DNA of 64,000 nt from Tenericutes bacterium MZ-XQ (GTDB lineage: Bacteria > Bacillota_I > Bacilli_A > Acholeplasmatales > Acholeplasmataceae), in the NCBI GenBank assembly GCA_002838205.1, contig CP017950.1, forward strand, positions 62,001 to 126,000, read 5' to 3'. This document shows positions 33,313 to 42,809 of the stretch, piece by piece. The number at the start of each line of letters is the position of its first letter. Within the stretch, counting starts at the first letter, position 1. A model generated the notes under the pieces. The model was not told the DNA's origin. It made no database searches and saw only the letters and a list, made by a program, of their open reading frames with translations. A program made the translations under genes and the position numbers.

Positions 33313-35349
33313 ATGTTAGATTATAAAGATTATTACCTCTTGAACTTAATATCAAGATCTTACCAAACGTTATCTGTTGAGGATTTAGCTAAACTCATCG
33401 GTGTTTCAAGACGTAGTATTTACTATTCAATCAACAAGATCAACTATCATTTTGAAAAACTGAATATTGATCCTCTTAATAACCAACGCAACGTTGGTGT
33501 TAAAATGTCAGAATCAGCAAGACAGTTTTTAAAAAAAGAGCTTCACCAAGAACTATCAAATAAGTATGTGTACAATCAAAAAGAAAGAATTGCTTATCAG
33601 ATATTATTTATTTTAACAAATAAGGGTCCTATTGGTATTACTGATTTCGAAGAACTCTTTAATGTAAGTAGAAATACAGTGATTAATGATATTAGAGAAT
33701 TAAGAAATGAGTTAAGCAGTTTCAATCTAGAACTTATATATGATCAAAATCAAGGATACGTCATCAACGGAGAACCGCTAAAGATTAGGAGTGTTGTACT
33801 ATATATCATTTCTAGTTATAACTATTTAATAAAGATTAATAGTTTAGGTATATATGATCTTGAATTCTTTAGCACATGTTTAGATTTACTCAAACGTGTA
33901 GAAAAAGATTTAGGTGTTACATACGTTGATGAAACGAAAGATATTTTGGCGAAAGTGGTTTCTGTCATTGTTAAAAATGATTTAGAAAAGATACCATTCC
34001 TTGATCAAGATTTAAAAACCATTATGAGTGGTCCAGAGTATCCCGTTGTATTAAAACATTTTAAAAATAGTGTAAGTATTGATGAGGTCTATTATATTAC
34101 TTTACAACTCATGGGGCTTAGAGTTCATGCACATAATGATTTTGATTCACAAGATGATACACTTATTCATCAAATGACTCAAATTATAATTGAAACATTT
34201 AGAGCAAATGTGTTTATTCATTTTGATGATGAAGAGCAACTTTATGAAGGGTTATATAATCACTTTAAAAGCGGTATCGTTAGATATAAATATGGTATTT
34301 TATACGATAACCATATGAAAGAAGATATCAAAGAACAGTATCAAGGGTTATATCGAATTGCTAAATTTGCTTGTAATAGAGTTGAACAATTGATATCAGC
34401 CCCAATATCAGATGATGATGTTGCATACATTGCAATGCACTTTGGAGCACACATAAGAAGAGAAAAACAGACATTAAAGACCTATAAACTATTACTTGTA
34501 TGTCTAAACGGTGTAGCTACAAGTAAGATGCTAAGTTCTGAACTGGAATCACTTACTGAAAACATTGAAATTATTGATGCTGTCAGTTTAGATGAAATAA
34601 AGGTATATGCTGATGAAGTTGATTATATCATCACAACAATCCCTTTAGATAATAAAAAATACAAGAATAAGACAATATTTGTAAACCCTGTTTTAACAGA
34701 TAATGATCGATTGTTGCTATCAAAACTTTTTGGAGGTACTTCAATACAAGGAAGTTATGAAAAGTTTAAAACAACATTACTTAATGAATTAAAACCATTA
34801 TTAACCACAGATGTATTTGAAAAAGCATCTGAACTAATAGAGAGTTTAAGTACTCAATATTTCACGAAGGGAATAATAAAAGAGAAGGAAGATGGACGTA
34901 TGTTAAATGAATTAATCACAAAAGATCACATTATATTTGCTGATAAAGCAAGCTCTTATCAAGAAGCATTAAGAAAAGGAGCTAAGGTCTTAATTGATGA
35001 AAACTATATTACTGAACAATATGTCGAAAAAGTCATTGAAAATGTTGATAAATTAGGTCCTTACATTGTGGTTGCACCTAATGTTGCAATATCTCATGCT
35101 AGACCAGTTGACGGAGCTCTTAAATTAGGCATGTCGATGTTGATTTTAAAGGAATCAGTAAGTTTTTCAGATGAAAAAGATAGAAATGCAAGAATTATAG
35201 TAACATTATCTGCTCCGGATCCTGATTCGCATCTTGTTGCACTCGGGCAACTATCAGAACTTCTCATGGAAGAAGCAGATAAACTTCTTGAAATGGATTC
35301 AAAAGAAGAAGTACTAGCTTTAGTTGATCAATATTCAAATAAATCATAG
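33313..35349 (+). CDS. PRD-type transcription regulator with EIIB- and EIIA-like domains
   Basis: 678-residue MtlR/LicR-type activator. Two N-terminal helix-turn-helix regions (VEDLAKLIGVSRRSIYYSIN; FEELFNVSRNTVINDI), two PTS-regulation domains (histidines in LRVHAHND, YNHFKSG, AMHFGAH), an EIIB-like domain near residue 395 keeping its cysteine (VCLNGVATSK), and a C-terminal EIIA domain with the phosphorylatable histidine (NVAISHARP near residue 595). Phosphorylation by HPr~P and EIIs controls such proteins. The operon behind it has EIIB and EIIC but no separate EIIA, so this EIIA domain may also serve transport. GAGGTG precedes the ATG; the next gene starts 10 bases after its end. Confidence 0.92.
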   Translation: MLDYKDYYLLNLISRSYQTLSVEDLAKLIGVSRRSIYYSINKINYHFEKLNIDPLNNQRNVGVKMSESARQFLKKELHQELSNKYVYNQKERIAYQILFILTNKGPIGITDFEELFNVSRNTVINDIRELRNELSSFNLELIYDQNQGYVINGEPLKIRSVVLYIISSYNYLIKINSLGIYDLEFFSTCLDLLKRVEKDLGVTYVDETKDILAKVVSVIVKNDLEKIPFLDQDLKTIMSGPEYPVVLKHFKNSVSIDEVYYITLQLMGLRVHAHNDFDSQDDTLIHQMTQIIIETFRANVFIHFDDEEQLYEGLYNHFKSGIVRYKYGILYDNHMKEDIKEQYQGLYRIAKFACNRVEQLISAPISDDDVAYIAMHFGAHIRREKQTLKTYKLLLVCLNGVATSKMLSSELESLTENIEIIDAVSLDEIKVYADEVDYIITTIPLDNKKYKNKTIFVNPVLTDNDRLLLSKLFGGTSIQGSYEKFKTTLLNELKPLLTTDVFEKASELIESLSTQYFTKGIIKEKEDGRMLNELITKDHIIFADKASSYQEALRKGAKVLIDENYITEQYVEKVIENVDKLGPYIVVAPNVAISHARPVDGALKLGMSMLILKESVSFSDEKDRNARIIVTLSAPDPDSHLVALGQLSELLMEEADKLLEMDSKEEVLALVDQYSNKS

Positions 35350-35359
35350 GAGGATATTT

Positions 35360-35644
35360 ATGAGAAAAATTGTTGCAATATGTGGCATGGGATTTGGAAG
35401 TAGCTTTATCGTTGAAATTAATATCAAGAATGCACTAAAAGAATTGGGAGTTAAAGATATTGAAGTCGACCATATGGATTTAGGAAGCGCGTATCCAGGT
35501 GTTGCAGATTTAATTATTTGCGGTACTGATTTAGAGGAAAACTGCAAGCGTTTTGGAGAGGTTATGCCGTTAAATAGCTTATTTGATAAGAATGAACTTA
35601 AGACTAAGTTAACAGAAGTTCTAACTGCAAAAAAAGTTATTTAA
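35360..35644 (+). CDS. ulaB: PTS ascorbate-type EIIB component
   Basis: 94-residue EIIB of the lactose/ascorbate superfamily; the phosphorylated cysteine is in AICGMGFGSS at the N terminus. It passes phosphate from EIIA to the sugar during transport through UlaA. Start at 35360 follows AGGAGG. Specificity for L-ascorbate is assumed from the family; the adjacent transketolase genes leave another pentose-like substrate possible. Confidence 0.9.
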   Translation: MRKIVAICGMGFGSSFIVEINIKNALKELGVKDIEVDHMDLGSAYPGVADLIICGTDLEENCKRFGEVMPLNSLFDKNELKTKLTEVLTAKKVI

Positions 35645-35672
35645 CGAAAAAATATAAAAAGGAGAAAAAAAC

Positions 35673-37025
35673 ATGGAAGGAATTATTCAATTTATTACTG
35701 ACCTATTAGGTACCCCAGCAATATTAATTGGTGTCATCATCTTAGTTGGTTTACTTGCACAAAGAAAAACAGCTGATGAAGTCATTCGCGGTACTCTAAA
35801 AGGAATTTTAGGATTTGTTATTTTAGGTGCTGGTGCTGGCGTTCTTGTTGGCTCACTAGATTTCTTTGGAGCTTTATTTCAAGAAGCATTTGGGTTAACA
35901 GGTGTTGTACCTAATAACGAAGCAATTACAGCACTTGCATTAAACGATTATGCAACAGTGACTGCAGGTATCATGGTTATTGGTATGGCTGCAAATATTT
36001 TAATTGCACGTTTTTCTAGACTTAAATACATCTTCTTAACAGGACATCATACGTTATTTATGGCAGCTTTAATAGCGGTTGTATTAAGAGTTGCAGGTTT
36101 AAACGAAGTATTAGTATACATCGCTGGTGGTTTAGGTTTAGGACTTGTTATGGCATTATTCCCAGCACTCGCTCAACCTACAATGAGAAAAATTACTGGT
36201 AACGATGACATCGCTTTAGGTCATTTTAGTACAGTTACTTATCTTGTAAGTGCTAAGATTGGTCAATTAGTAGGTAAAGGTTCAAAATCTACTGAAGAAG
36301 CTAAGTTCCCTAAAGGATTATCATTCCTTAGAGATTCATCAATTGCTATTGCATTAACAATGTTGATTATGTATTTAGTCGTAACACTTGTTGCTGGTCC
36401 TGCTTTTGTAGAAACTGGATTAGGTGTCACACAAAACTTTATTATATTCTCAATCATTCAGTCAATCACATTTGCTGCTGGTGTTTATATTGTATTACAA
36501 GGTGTACGTATGGTTATTGCTGAAATCGTTCCAGCATTTAAAGGATTCTCAGAAAAAATCGTTCCAGATGCTAAACCAGCTCTTGACTGTCCAGTTGTAT
36601 TCCCGTTTGCACCAAACGCAGTGTTGATCGGATTCTTGGTATCATTTATAGGTGGTATCGTTGGTATGGTTGTTCTTATTGCTATGAACGCAGACAACGT
36701 TATTTTACCGGGTGTCGTTCCTCATTTCTTCGTTGGAGCAACTGCAGGTGTATTCGCTAATGCTACTGGTGGACGTCGTGGTGCTGTGATCGGATCATTT
36801 GTTAATGGCTTATTATTAACATTCTTACCATTATTATTAATGCCTGTGTTAGGTGACTTAGGTTTCGCTAATACAACATTTGGTGATGCAGACTTTGTTG
36901 CTGTTGGTGTTCCTATTGGATTACTAGCTGGCTTTAATGCAAATGTTGCTGCTGCAGCAATCATTGTTCTATTTACAATTCCATTTGTTCATGGATTCTT
37001 AGCAAAAAAGAAAAAAGAAGCGTAA
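35673..37025 (+). CDS. ulaA: PTS ascorbate-type EIIC permease
   Basis: 450-residue polytopic membrane permease of the UlaA family with about eleven hydrophobic segments. Glycine-rich signatures typical of the family are visible (ILGAGAGVLVGSLDFF, LTGHHTLFMAAL, GLGLGLVMALFPALAQP, FFVGATAGVFANATGGRRG). AAAGGAG precedes the ATG. Forms the transporter with the EIIB upstream. A terminator-like hairpin follows before the transketolase genes, which could reduce their expression relative to transport. Confidence 0.95.
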   Translation: MEGIIQFITDLLGTPAILIGVIILVGLLAQRKTADEVIRGTLKGILGFVILGAGAGVLVGSLDFFGALFQEAFGLTGVVPNNEAITALALNDYATVTAGIMVIGMAANILIARFSRLKYIFLTGHHTLFMAALIAVVLRVAGLNEVLVYIAGGLGLGLVMALFPALAQPTMRKITGNDDIALGHFSTVTYLVSAKIGQLVGKGSKSTEEAKFPKGLSFLRDSSIAIALTMLIMYLVVTLVAGPAFVETGLGVTQNFIIFSIIQSITFAAGVYIVLQGVRMVIAEIVPAFKGFSEKIVPDAKPALDCPVVFPFAPNAVLIGFLVSFIGGIVGMVVLIAMNADNVILPGVVPHFFVGATAGVFANATGGRRGAVIGSFVNGLLLTFLPLLLMPVLGDLGFANTTFGDADFVAVGVPIGLLAGFNANVAAAAIIVLFTIPFVHGFLAKKKKEA

Positions 37026-37040
37026 AAAAAACTATATAAA

Positions 37041-37072
37041 AAAAAGGAATTGAAATAATTCCTTTTTCTTTT
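37041..37072 (+). terminator. Intrinsic terminator or attenuator between ulaA and transketolase
   Basis: AAAAAGGAATT pairs with AATTCCTTTTT around five bases; the T-run forms part of the stem. No new promoter is obvious before 37089, so partial read-through is likely. Confidence 0.75.
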
Positions 37073-37088
37073 AGGAAGGAAGTCACAT

Positions 37089-37910
37089 ATGACAACAAAA
37101 TTTTCAAATCAGATTAGACTAGAAATACTTAAAATGCTTAAACATCGAAATTTTGGTCATTTAGGTGGAAGCTTATCAATTGTAGAGACTTTATCAGTTC
37201 TTTATGGTGGTATGATGAACATAAATCCTAAAGATCCGCAAGACCCAAATAGAGATTACTTTATTCTTTCTAAAGGACATGCAGGTCCAGCATTATATGC
37301 AACGCTTGCACTCAAAGGATACTTTGATAAAAATCTTTTAAAAACACTAAATGAAAATGGCACTACCTTGCCATCTCATACTGATAAAAATCTAACAACA
37401 GGTGTCGATATGACTACAGGATCGTTAGGTCAAGGACTGAGTGTAGCTGTAGGTGTTGCCTTAGGATTCAAACTCCAAAACAAAAAAAATCGAGTATATA
37501 CAGTTGTAGGTGACGGAGAACTTAATGAAGGACAATGTTATGAGGCTTTTATATTTGCTGGACAGAAAAAACTAGATAACTTAATTGTTTTTATAGACGA
37601 TAATAAGTTGCAACTTGATGGTTTTAGAAAAGATATATCTGATCAAGGTGATTTTGTAAAAAGATTAGAATCTTTTAATTTTTATGCATCAAAAATTGAT
37701 GGGCACTCTGAAGAAAAGATTAAAAAAGCAATTGAAGACGCTATGAAACAAGAAGGTAAACCAAGTGTTATTGTATTAGACACAATCAAAGGTAAAGGTG
37801 TAAAAGAATTTGAGAATATAGCAAAAAACCATCACATGCGCTTTTCAGAAAAAGAACATCAAATCTTAGACAGAGTCATAGCAGAACTGGAGGCAGATAT
37901 CAATGATTAA
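37089..37910 (+). CDS. Transketolase, N-terminal subunit
   Basis: 273 residues carrying the thiamine-diphosphate-binding half: LSKGHAGPALYATLA, TTGSLGQGLSVAVG, and the TPP motif GDGELNEGQC ending in IDDNK. The partner half is the next gene, overlapping by 8 bases. Split transketolases of this kind are common beside ascorbate-type PTS genes in Bacillota and are thought to process the sugar phosphates produced. AGGAAGGA precedes the ATG. Confidence 0.95.
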   Translation: MTTKFSNQIRLEILKMLKHRNFGHLGGSLSIVETLSVLYGGMMNINPKDPQDPNRDYFILSKGHAGPALYATLALKGYFDKNLLKTLNENGTTLPSHTDKNLTTGVDMTTGSLGQGLSVAVGVALGFKLQNKKNRVYTVVGDGELNEGQCYEAFIFAGQKKLDNLIVFIDDNKLQLDGFRKDISDQGDFVKRLESFNFYASKIDGHSEEKIKKAIEDAMKQEGKPSVIVLDTIKGKGVKEFENIAKNHHMRFSEKEHQILDRVIAELEADIND

Positions 37911-38874
37911 ACTTAAAGACAAACTTGAAAAAACAGTTGAACTTAGATCTGTTTACGCTCAAACTATCTCAGAATTAATGGATCAAGATAATCAAGTAGT
38001 AGCACTAGAAGCAGATTTATCTAGTGCATCCACCACGATTAAGGTTTTAGAAAAACACCCTGATAGAGTCATTAATTGTGGTATACAAGAAGCCAATATG
38101 ATAGGTGTAGCTGCTGGTTTAAGTTTAATCGGGATGAAACCTTTTGTTCATAGCTTTGCACCATTTGTTTCAAGAAGACCCTTTGATCAAGTCTTTCTAT
38201 CTTTAGGATATGCCCAATTATCAGCAACCATTATTGGCTCAGATGGTGGTGTTGCAGCTGAGCATAATGGAGGTACCCATATGCCTTTTGAAGATCTAGC
38301 GTTATATAGAGCTATACCTCATGCAACAGTCATGGAGATGAGTGATGCTGTTATGTTTGAAGATATTTTAAGACAAGTAAACGATAGAAAAGGTCTTCAT
38401 TATATAAGAATCACAAGAAAATCAATGCAAGCCATCTATGAAAAAGATTCAACATTTAAAATTGGTAAAGGTGTTATTTTAAAAGATGGATCAGACGTTA
38501 CCATTGTTGCAACCGGTCTTCTATTAGAAGAAGCTTTAAAAGCACATGAAATACTAAAGGAAAAAGGTATTCATGCAGCAGTTTTAGATTTATTCACTAT
38601 TAAACCCATTGATGAACAATTATTGATTAAATATGCAAAAAAAACTTCATTAATTATAACTGCTGAAAATCACAATATTGTCGGAGGATTATATAGTGCT
38701 GTAAGCGAATGCTTGTCACAAATAGAGCCTGTTAAGATTTTACCTGTTGGTGTTAAAGAACAATTTGGACAAGTTGGACTTATACCTTACTTAAAAGAGT
38801 ATTATGGATTAACTGCAGAACATATTGTAGATGTGGTTCTAAAACATTTAAAAGTAAGTAATAAAAAAGATTGA
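37903..38874 (+). CDS. Transketolase, C-terminal subunit
   Basis: 323 residues with the pyrimidine-binding and C-terminal domains: LEADLSSASTTIKVLEK, NCGIQEANMIGVAAGLS with the catalytic Glu, FVHSFAPFVSRRPFDQ, and AENHNIVGGLYSAV. It forms an alpha2beta2 enzyme with the upstream subunit. GGAGG within the upstream gene is its ribosome site. Ends at a bidirectional terminator. Confidence 0.95.
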   Translation: MIKLKDKLEKTVELRSVYAQTISELMDQDNQVVALEADLSSASTTIKVLEKHPDRVINCGIQEANMIGVAAGLSLIGMKPFVHSFAPFVSRRPFDQVFLSLGYAQLSATIIGSDGGVAAEHNGGTHMPFEDLALYRAIPHATVMEMSDAVMFEDILRQVNDRKGLHYIRITRKSMQAIYEKDSTFKIGKGVILKDGSDVTIVATGLLLEEALKAHEILKEKGIHAAVLDLFTIKPIDEQLLIKYAKKTSLIITAENHNIVGGLYSAVSECLSQIEPVKILPVGVKEQFGQVGLIPYLKEYYGLTAEHIVDVVLKHLKVSNKKD

Positions 38875-38899
38875 TGCGATATCGCACCAATCTTTTTTT
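38863..38899. terminator. Bidirectional terminator between transketolase and ptsH
   Basis: AAAAAAGATTG and CAATCTTTTTT outer stem with TGCGA/TCGCA inner stem; strong in both directions. Confidence 0.92.
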
Positions 38900-39164
38900 A
38901 ATCAGTTAATTTTAAATTTTTGAATAAAGATACGATGTTATCGGCAACGGTATCTTCGTTGTCTCCAGTTACTTTGATAGTGATCTCACTGTTTTTAGGA
39001 ATTGCTAAACTCATAATTGCTAACGTACTTTTCATATTCACAGTTCTATTTTTATATAACAATTCAATTTTTTCGTCAAGTTTAGAAACTTCTTTGCATA
39101 AGTCAGATGCAGGTCTTGCATGAAGACCATCTTTATCTGTAATGGTTAATGTGATTTCCTTCAT
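38898..39164 (-). CDS. ptsH: Phosphocarrier protein HPr
   Basis: 88 residues, normal length. His15 lies in KDGLHARPASDL (phosphorylated by enzyme I) and the regulatory serine in NMKSTLAIMSL (target of HprK, encoded at 3.3 kb). Start at 39164 follows AGGAGG; an upstream GTG/ATG frame would add seven residues without support. It lies downstream of ptsI on the same strand, the reverse of the usual ptsH-ptsI order, with 129 bases between. Confidence 0.96.
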   Translation of the reverse strand: MKEITLTITDKDGLHARPASDLCKEVSKLDEKIELLYKNRTVNMKSTLAIMSLAIPKNSEITIKVTGDNEDTVADNIVSLFKNLKLTD

Positions 39165-39293
39165 ATTCCCTCCTAGTCGTTTCAAGTATTAATTAAAAAA
39201 AGATGATTAACATATGTATATTTTAACATGAAATCAAGTATAGATGACTCACAAAAAGTTGCACATAGAAAGTGAAATAAAAATTGATATTGT

Positions 39294-40991
39294 CTATAGA
39301 TTCAATGTTTTTAGATAATCACTCATAAGTGATTTAACAGCTTTTGCATCATCTAATTGTAATGCTTTTTCTAATAACTTAGTCATTTCTTTGAATGATG
39401 AAGCCCTAACGACTTGTTTGAGTTCTGGAATCATAGCTGCAGTTAGACTGATTTCATCAATACCCATAGCCATGAGCAATAAAGCAATCTCAGGAATACT
39501 TCCGATTTCTCCACATAGCCCAGTTTCTAACCCAGCATCTTTTGAGTCCTTTATAACTTTGTTTATGAGTTCTAGCAATGTAGGATCAAAAGGCTCATAT
39601 AAATAGCTAACTTTTTCATTCATACGATCGGCAGCGTATAAGTATTGGATGAGATCATTACTTCCTATTGATATAAAATCAATATGTTTTGCTAATCTTT
39701 TAATATTTAAAGCTGCACTTGGGATTTCAATCATGATACCTAATTTTATATTTTCTTGATAAGCAACATCCTCTTTTTGAAGCTCTTTTTTGACTTCCTC
39801 AATGACTTTCTTTGTTTGAACAATTTCATCGACTTTTGCGATCATAGGAATCATTAAATATAAGTGTTTTTGTTTTTTTGAAGCGATTAAAATGGCTTTT
39901 AACTGAGTCTTAAATAACTCTATTTCAGATAAGCATAAGCGAATTGCTCTATGACCTAAAAATGGGTTTTCCTCATGGTCAAATTTTAGATAAGGTAAGT
40001 TTTTATCTCCGCCAATATCTAGTGTTCTAATAATGACTGGATCGATGTGATCAAATATTTCTTTGTAAGCTTGTTTCTGTTTTTCAATGCTTGGTGTAGT
40101 TGTAGAATCCATAAAAAGAAATTCAGTTCTAAATAGACCGACACCCTGAGCACCATAATGATCTAAAGTTTCGATATCTTTAGGACTACCTATATTAGCA
40201 AATAGTTTGACCTTTACGCCATCAGTTGTTTCAGCTGGAACATCTTTTAATCCTGCCAACTTCTTTTTATAGGTTATAAAATCTTCTAATTTTTTAAGAT
40301 AAGTGTTAGTTATTTTTTTATCTGGATTGATGTGTAAGTTATGATCAATAGCATCTAATATCAACATATCATCTTCTTTTAATTGGTCAGTGATACCTTT
40401 GATACCAACAATTGTAGGAATGTCTAAAGATCTTGCAATAATTGCAGTGTGACTAGTGAGTCCGCCTGTCTCTGTTATAATACCCTGAATATAGTTTAAG
40501 TCTAAATTAGATGTATCACTAGGTGTTAAATCATTTGCAACAATAATTGAAGGTTCTTCAATCGAGGATAGATCTTTTACTTCGATGTTTAATATGTGGC
40601 ATAATACACGATGTTGTATATCCTTAATATCGAGTGCACGTTCCTTAAAATATTCATCTTCTATAGCTTCAAACATTTGAATATAATGATTTGTTGCTTC
40701 TTGATACGCGTAAGCAGCAGTCATTTTGTCTTCCTTAATTAGTTTTTGTGATAGTTCAATAAGTTCTATGTCTTGCAAAATCGAAAGATGAGCATCAAAA
40801 ATGTCACCATGAGCAGATGTTTTTATTAAATGTTTTAGTTCATCTTCACTTTTTTTAATAGCAGCAGATAGTTTTTTTAGACTTTCATCAACAGAGGAAG
40901 ATGTTTTTTCTGAAATCGTAATTTTCTCTTTTTTAAATATGTACACTTTACCAATAGCAATACCTTTACAAGCAATCATACCTTTTGACAT
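39294..40991 (-). CDS. ptsI: PTS enzyme I
   Basis: 565 residues, full length. Phosphoenolpyruvate-protein phosphotransferase: active His in GGLTSHTAIIARSLDIP near residue 185, PEP-binding signatures GVGLFRTEFLFMD and DFISIGSNDLIQYLYAADR, and cysteine in ETGLCGEIGS. It phosphorylates HPr using PEP. Good AGGTCATC-type ribosome site on the minus strand. Oriented away from the redox operon at 41.4 kb. Confidence 0.97.
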   Translation of the reverse strand: MSKGMIACKGIAIGKVYIFKKEKITISEKTSSSVDESLKKLSAAIKKSEDELKHLIKTSAHGDIFDAHLSILQDIELIELSQKLIKEDKMTAAYAYQEATNHYIQMFEAIEDEYFKERALDIKDIQHRVLCHILNIEVKDLSSIEEPSIIVANDLTPSDTSNLDLNYIQGIITETGGLTSHTAIIARSLDIPTIVGIKGITDQLKEDDMLILDAIDHNLHINPDKKITNTYLKKLEDFITYKKKLAGLKDVPAETTDGVKVKLFANIGSPKDIETLDHYGAQGVGLFRTEFLFMDSTTTPSIEKQKQAYKEIFDHIDPVIIRTLDIGGDKNLPYLKFDHEENPFLGHRAIRLCLSEIELFKTQLKAILIASKKQKHLYLMIPMIAKVDEIVQTKKVIEEVKKELQKEDVAYQENIKLGIMIEIPSAALNIKRLAKHIDFISIGSNDLIQYLYAADRMNEKVSYLYEPFDPTLLELINKVIKDSKDAGLETGLCGEIGSIPEIALLLMAMGIDEISLTAAMIPELKQVVRASSFKEMTKLLEKALQLDDAKAVKSLMSDYLKTLNL

Positions 40992-41396
40992 ATGATGACC
41001 TCCAGTTCATATTTTTAGTTAAATCAAGAGATGTTTTATGCTTCAATTATAACATATAAAATAGCCTAATAATGAGTTTAGCTCATATTTTTAAACACAT
41101 ATTATCTCAAAGATTTTATGAAAGAATTTGGGTTATTATCTAAAAAATCTTATATATTATTAGAAAAGCAGATATATTGATAGTGATGAAAGTGTTACGT
41201 AAATTCTCATATGGTTTTCAATATATCTAAATATGATCAAAGTTAACTAAAGAAATGCAATTTTAGGTAATTTTTGTGATACAAATGATTTTAACCAATT
41301 ATGGGATTCGCGATTTATTGATTGCTTTATGCATACAACACACATATAAATTATGATATAATGTGAAAAAACATGTTGCTTTTGAGGTGATATAGT
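40992..41396. other. Intergenic region between divergent ptsI and redox operon
   Basis: 405 AT-rich bases with no supportable gene. It must hold the ptsI promoter on the minus strand; the clear element is the extended -10 for the plus-strand operon at 41354. Confidence 0.7.
41354..41362 (+). promoter_or_regulatory. Extended -10 promoter (TGATATAAT)
   Basis: Perfect extended -10, 35 bases before the ATG at 41397; drives the four-gene redox operon. Confidence 0.72.
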
Positions 41397-41858
41397 ATGA
41401 TGCAAGAAACAACATTAGAAACTAAAAGTATTACATCTGTTGATACCATATTGACGCAGTGGTCAAAAACCTATAATCCAGATGGAAAGCCAGACTGGTC
41501 TCATATCTTTCCTTACTACGATAAGGAAATTATTTTTCATGACTCGATTCAAAGGATAGAAGGTTTCGAAAAGTTTGAAGCTATGTGTAATCGCCTAACA
41601 AAAAGATGTAAAAGTTTGGATATGCAACTTAAACATGTTGTTAAACACGAGGAAATCATTTTTATGGAATGGAAAATGACGATGTCGTTTCGGTTCTTTC
41701 CTAAAAAACCAATTTATGGATCTTCAAGATTGACACTTAATGAAAATGGAAAAATCATAGAGCAAAGGGATTACTATGATTTATGGGGAGACATCTATGA
41801 TGGAGTTCCAGTATGGAGACGTATATATCGATGGTTTATGCGTACTTTTTTTGGATAG
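41397..41858 (+). CDS. NTF2/SnoaL-like protein
   Basis: 153-residue cytoplasmic protein with the cone-shaped SnoaL/NTF2 pattern: WSHIFPYYDKEIIFHDSIQR, then helix, then strands IFMEWKMTMSFRF and SSRLTLNENGKIIEQRDYYDLW. Many such proteins bind small hydrophobic molecules; catalytic function cannot be inferred. GAGGTGA precedes the ATG. First gene of an operon with an SDR, an FAD oxidoreductase and a flavodoxin, 12 bases before the SDR. Confidence 0.85.
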   Translation: MMQETTLETKSITSVDTILTQWSKTYNPDGKPDWSHIFPYYDKEIIFHDSIQRIEGFEKFEAMCNRLTKRCKSLDMQLKHVVKHEEIIFMEWKMTMSFRFFPKKPIYGSSRLTLNENGKIIEQRDYYDLWGDIYDGVPVWRRIYRWFMRTFFG

Positions 41859-41870
41859 GAGAAGAAAGTT

Positions 41871-42809
41871 ATGTTTAAATGGCCTGAACAACTCATGTTT
41901 ATAAAAAATGGTAGAGCACAGCAACATCAAAGCAATGCAAAAATGAATGGAATGACTTGTATCATTTCAGGATCTTCATCGGGTGTTGGTGAAGTAACAT
42001 TAAGAAGATTTGCACAGGCTGGTGCAGATCTTGTTATGGTTGTAAGAAATCAAGAAAAAGCAGAAAAAATTAAAATTGATATTAAAAAAGTATATGATAT
42101 AAACATAGATATTGTCATCGCTGACTTCAGTGATCTAGAAAGTGTAAGAAAAGCAGCTAATGTCATTCTACAAAAATATCCTAAAAGCGATGTGTTAGTT
42201 AATAGTGTGGGTATTCACTCAACTAAGAAAACATATAATAAAGACGGTATCGAAATGGTTTTTTGTGTGAATCATTTAGCCACTTTCTTATTCACCTATT
42301 TATTAATTGATAGAATAAAAGAAAATCCCAAAGCAAGAATCATTCAAATAAACTCTGAAGGCCATCGATTTGGAACTGTTAAAATTAACGATGTTAATTT
42401 CAAAAGACACATTTATACAGGCTTGCGCAGTTATGGTGCTTCAAAAACCGCTCAACTCTACACAATTTATGAATTCGCAAAACGATTACAAGACTCAGGA
42501 GTTACCATCAATGCAATGCATCCGGGGGCAGTAAAAACAAATATTGGACAAAATAATGGATGGTTGTATCGGTTTTTCTTTAAACATTTTACATCACATT
42601 TCCTAAAAGACCCAGAAATCTCTGCAAGTGCAGTTCACTATTTAGCAACATCAAAAGAACTTGATGGAATATCCGGTAAATTCTTCAATTTAACGATTGA
42701 AGAACTGCCTGCAAAACACGCAAGAAAAACACATCTACAAACTCCTATATGGGAGTTATCTAAAAACATGTGTGATATAAATGATCAAATGATTGGGGTG
42801 ATAAAATGA
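41871..42809 (+). CDS. Short-chain dehydrogenase/reductase
   Basis: 312 residues with a Rossmann fold: cofactor loop ISGSSSGVGEV, NSVGIH in place of NAG, catalytic Ser in IQINSEGHRF and Tyr/Lys in YGASKTAQLY. Resembles retinol-dehydrogenase/WW-oxidoreductase-like SDRs that prefer NADP and lipophilic alcohols. GGAG precedes the ATG; the stop overlaps the next gene (ATGA). Substrate unknown, but the operon suggests a lipid or quinone-like compound. Confidence 0.9.
   Translation: MFKWPEQLMFIKNGRAQQHQSNAKMNGMTCIISGSSSGVGEVTLRRFAQAGADLVMVVRNQEKAEKIKIDIKKVYDINIDIVIADFSDLESVRKAANVILQKYPKSDVLVNSVGIHSTKKTYNKDGIEMVFCVNHLATFLFTYLLIDRIKENPKARIIQINSEGHRFGTVKINDVNFKRHIYTGLRSYGASKTAQLYTIYEFAKRLQDSGVTINAMHPGAVKTNIGQNNGWLYRFFFKHFTSHFLKDPEISASAVHYLATSKELDGISGKFFNLTIEELPAKHARKTHLQTPIWELSKNMCDINDQMIGVIK

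Noticed and set aside
35300-37090. Ribonucleic antiterminator target for the PRD regulator
   Set aside because: The protein has N-terminal DNA-binding HTH domains rather than an RNA-binding CAT domain, and no RAT-like sequence overlaps the hairpin at 37041.
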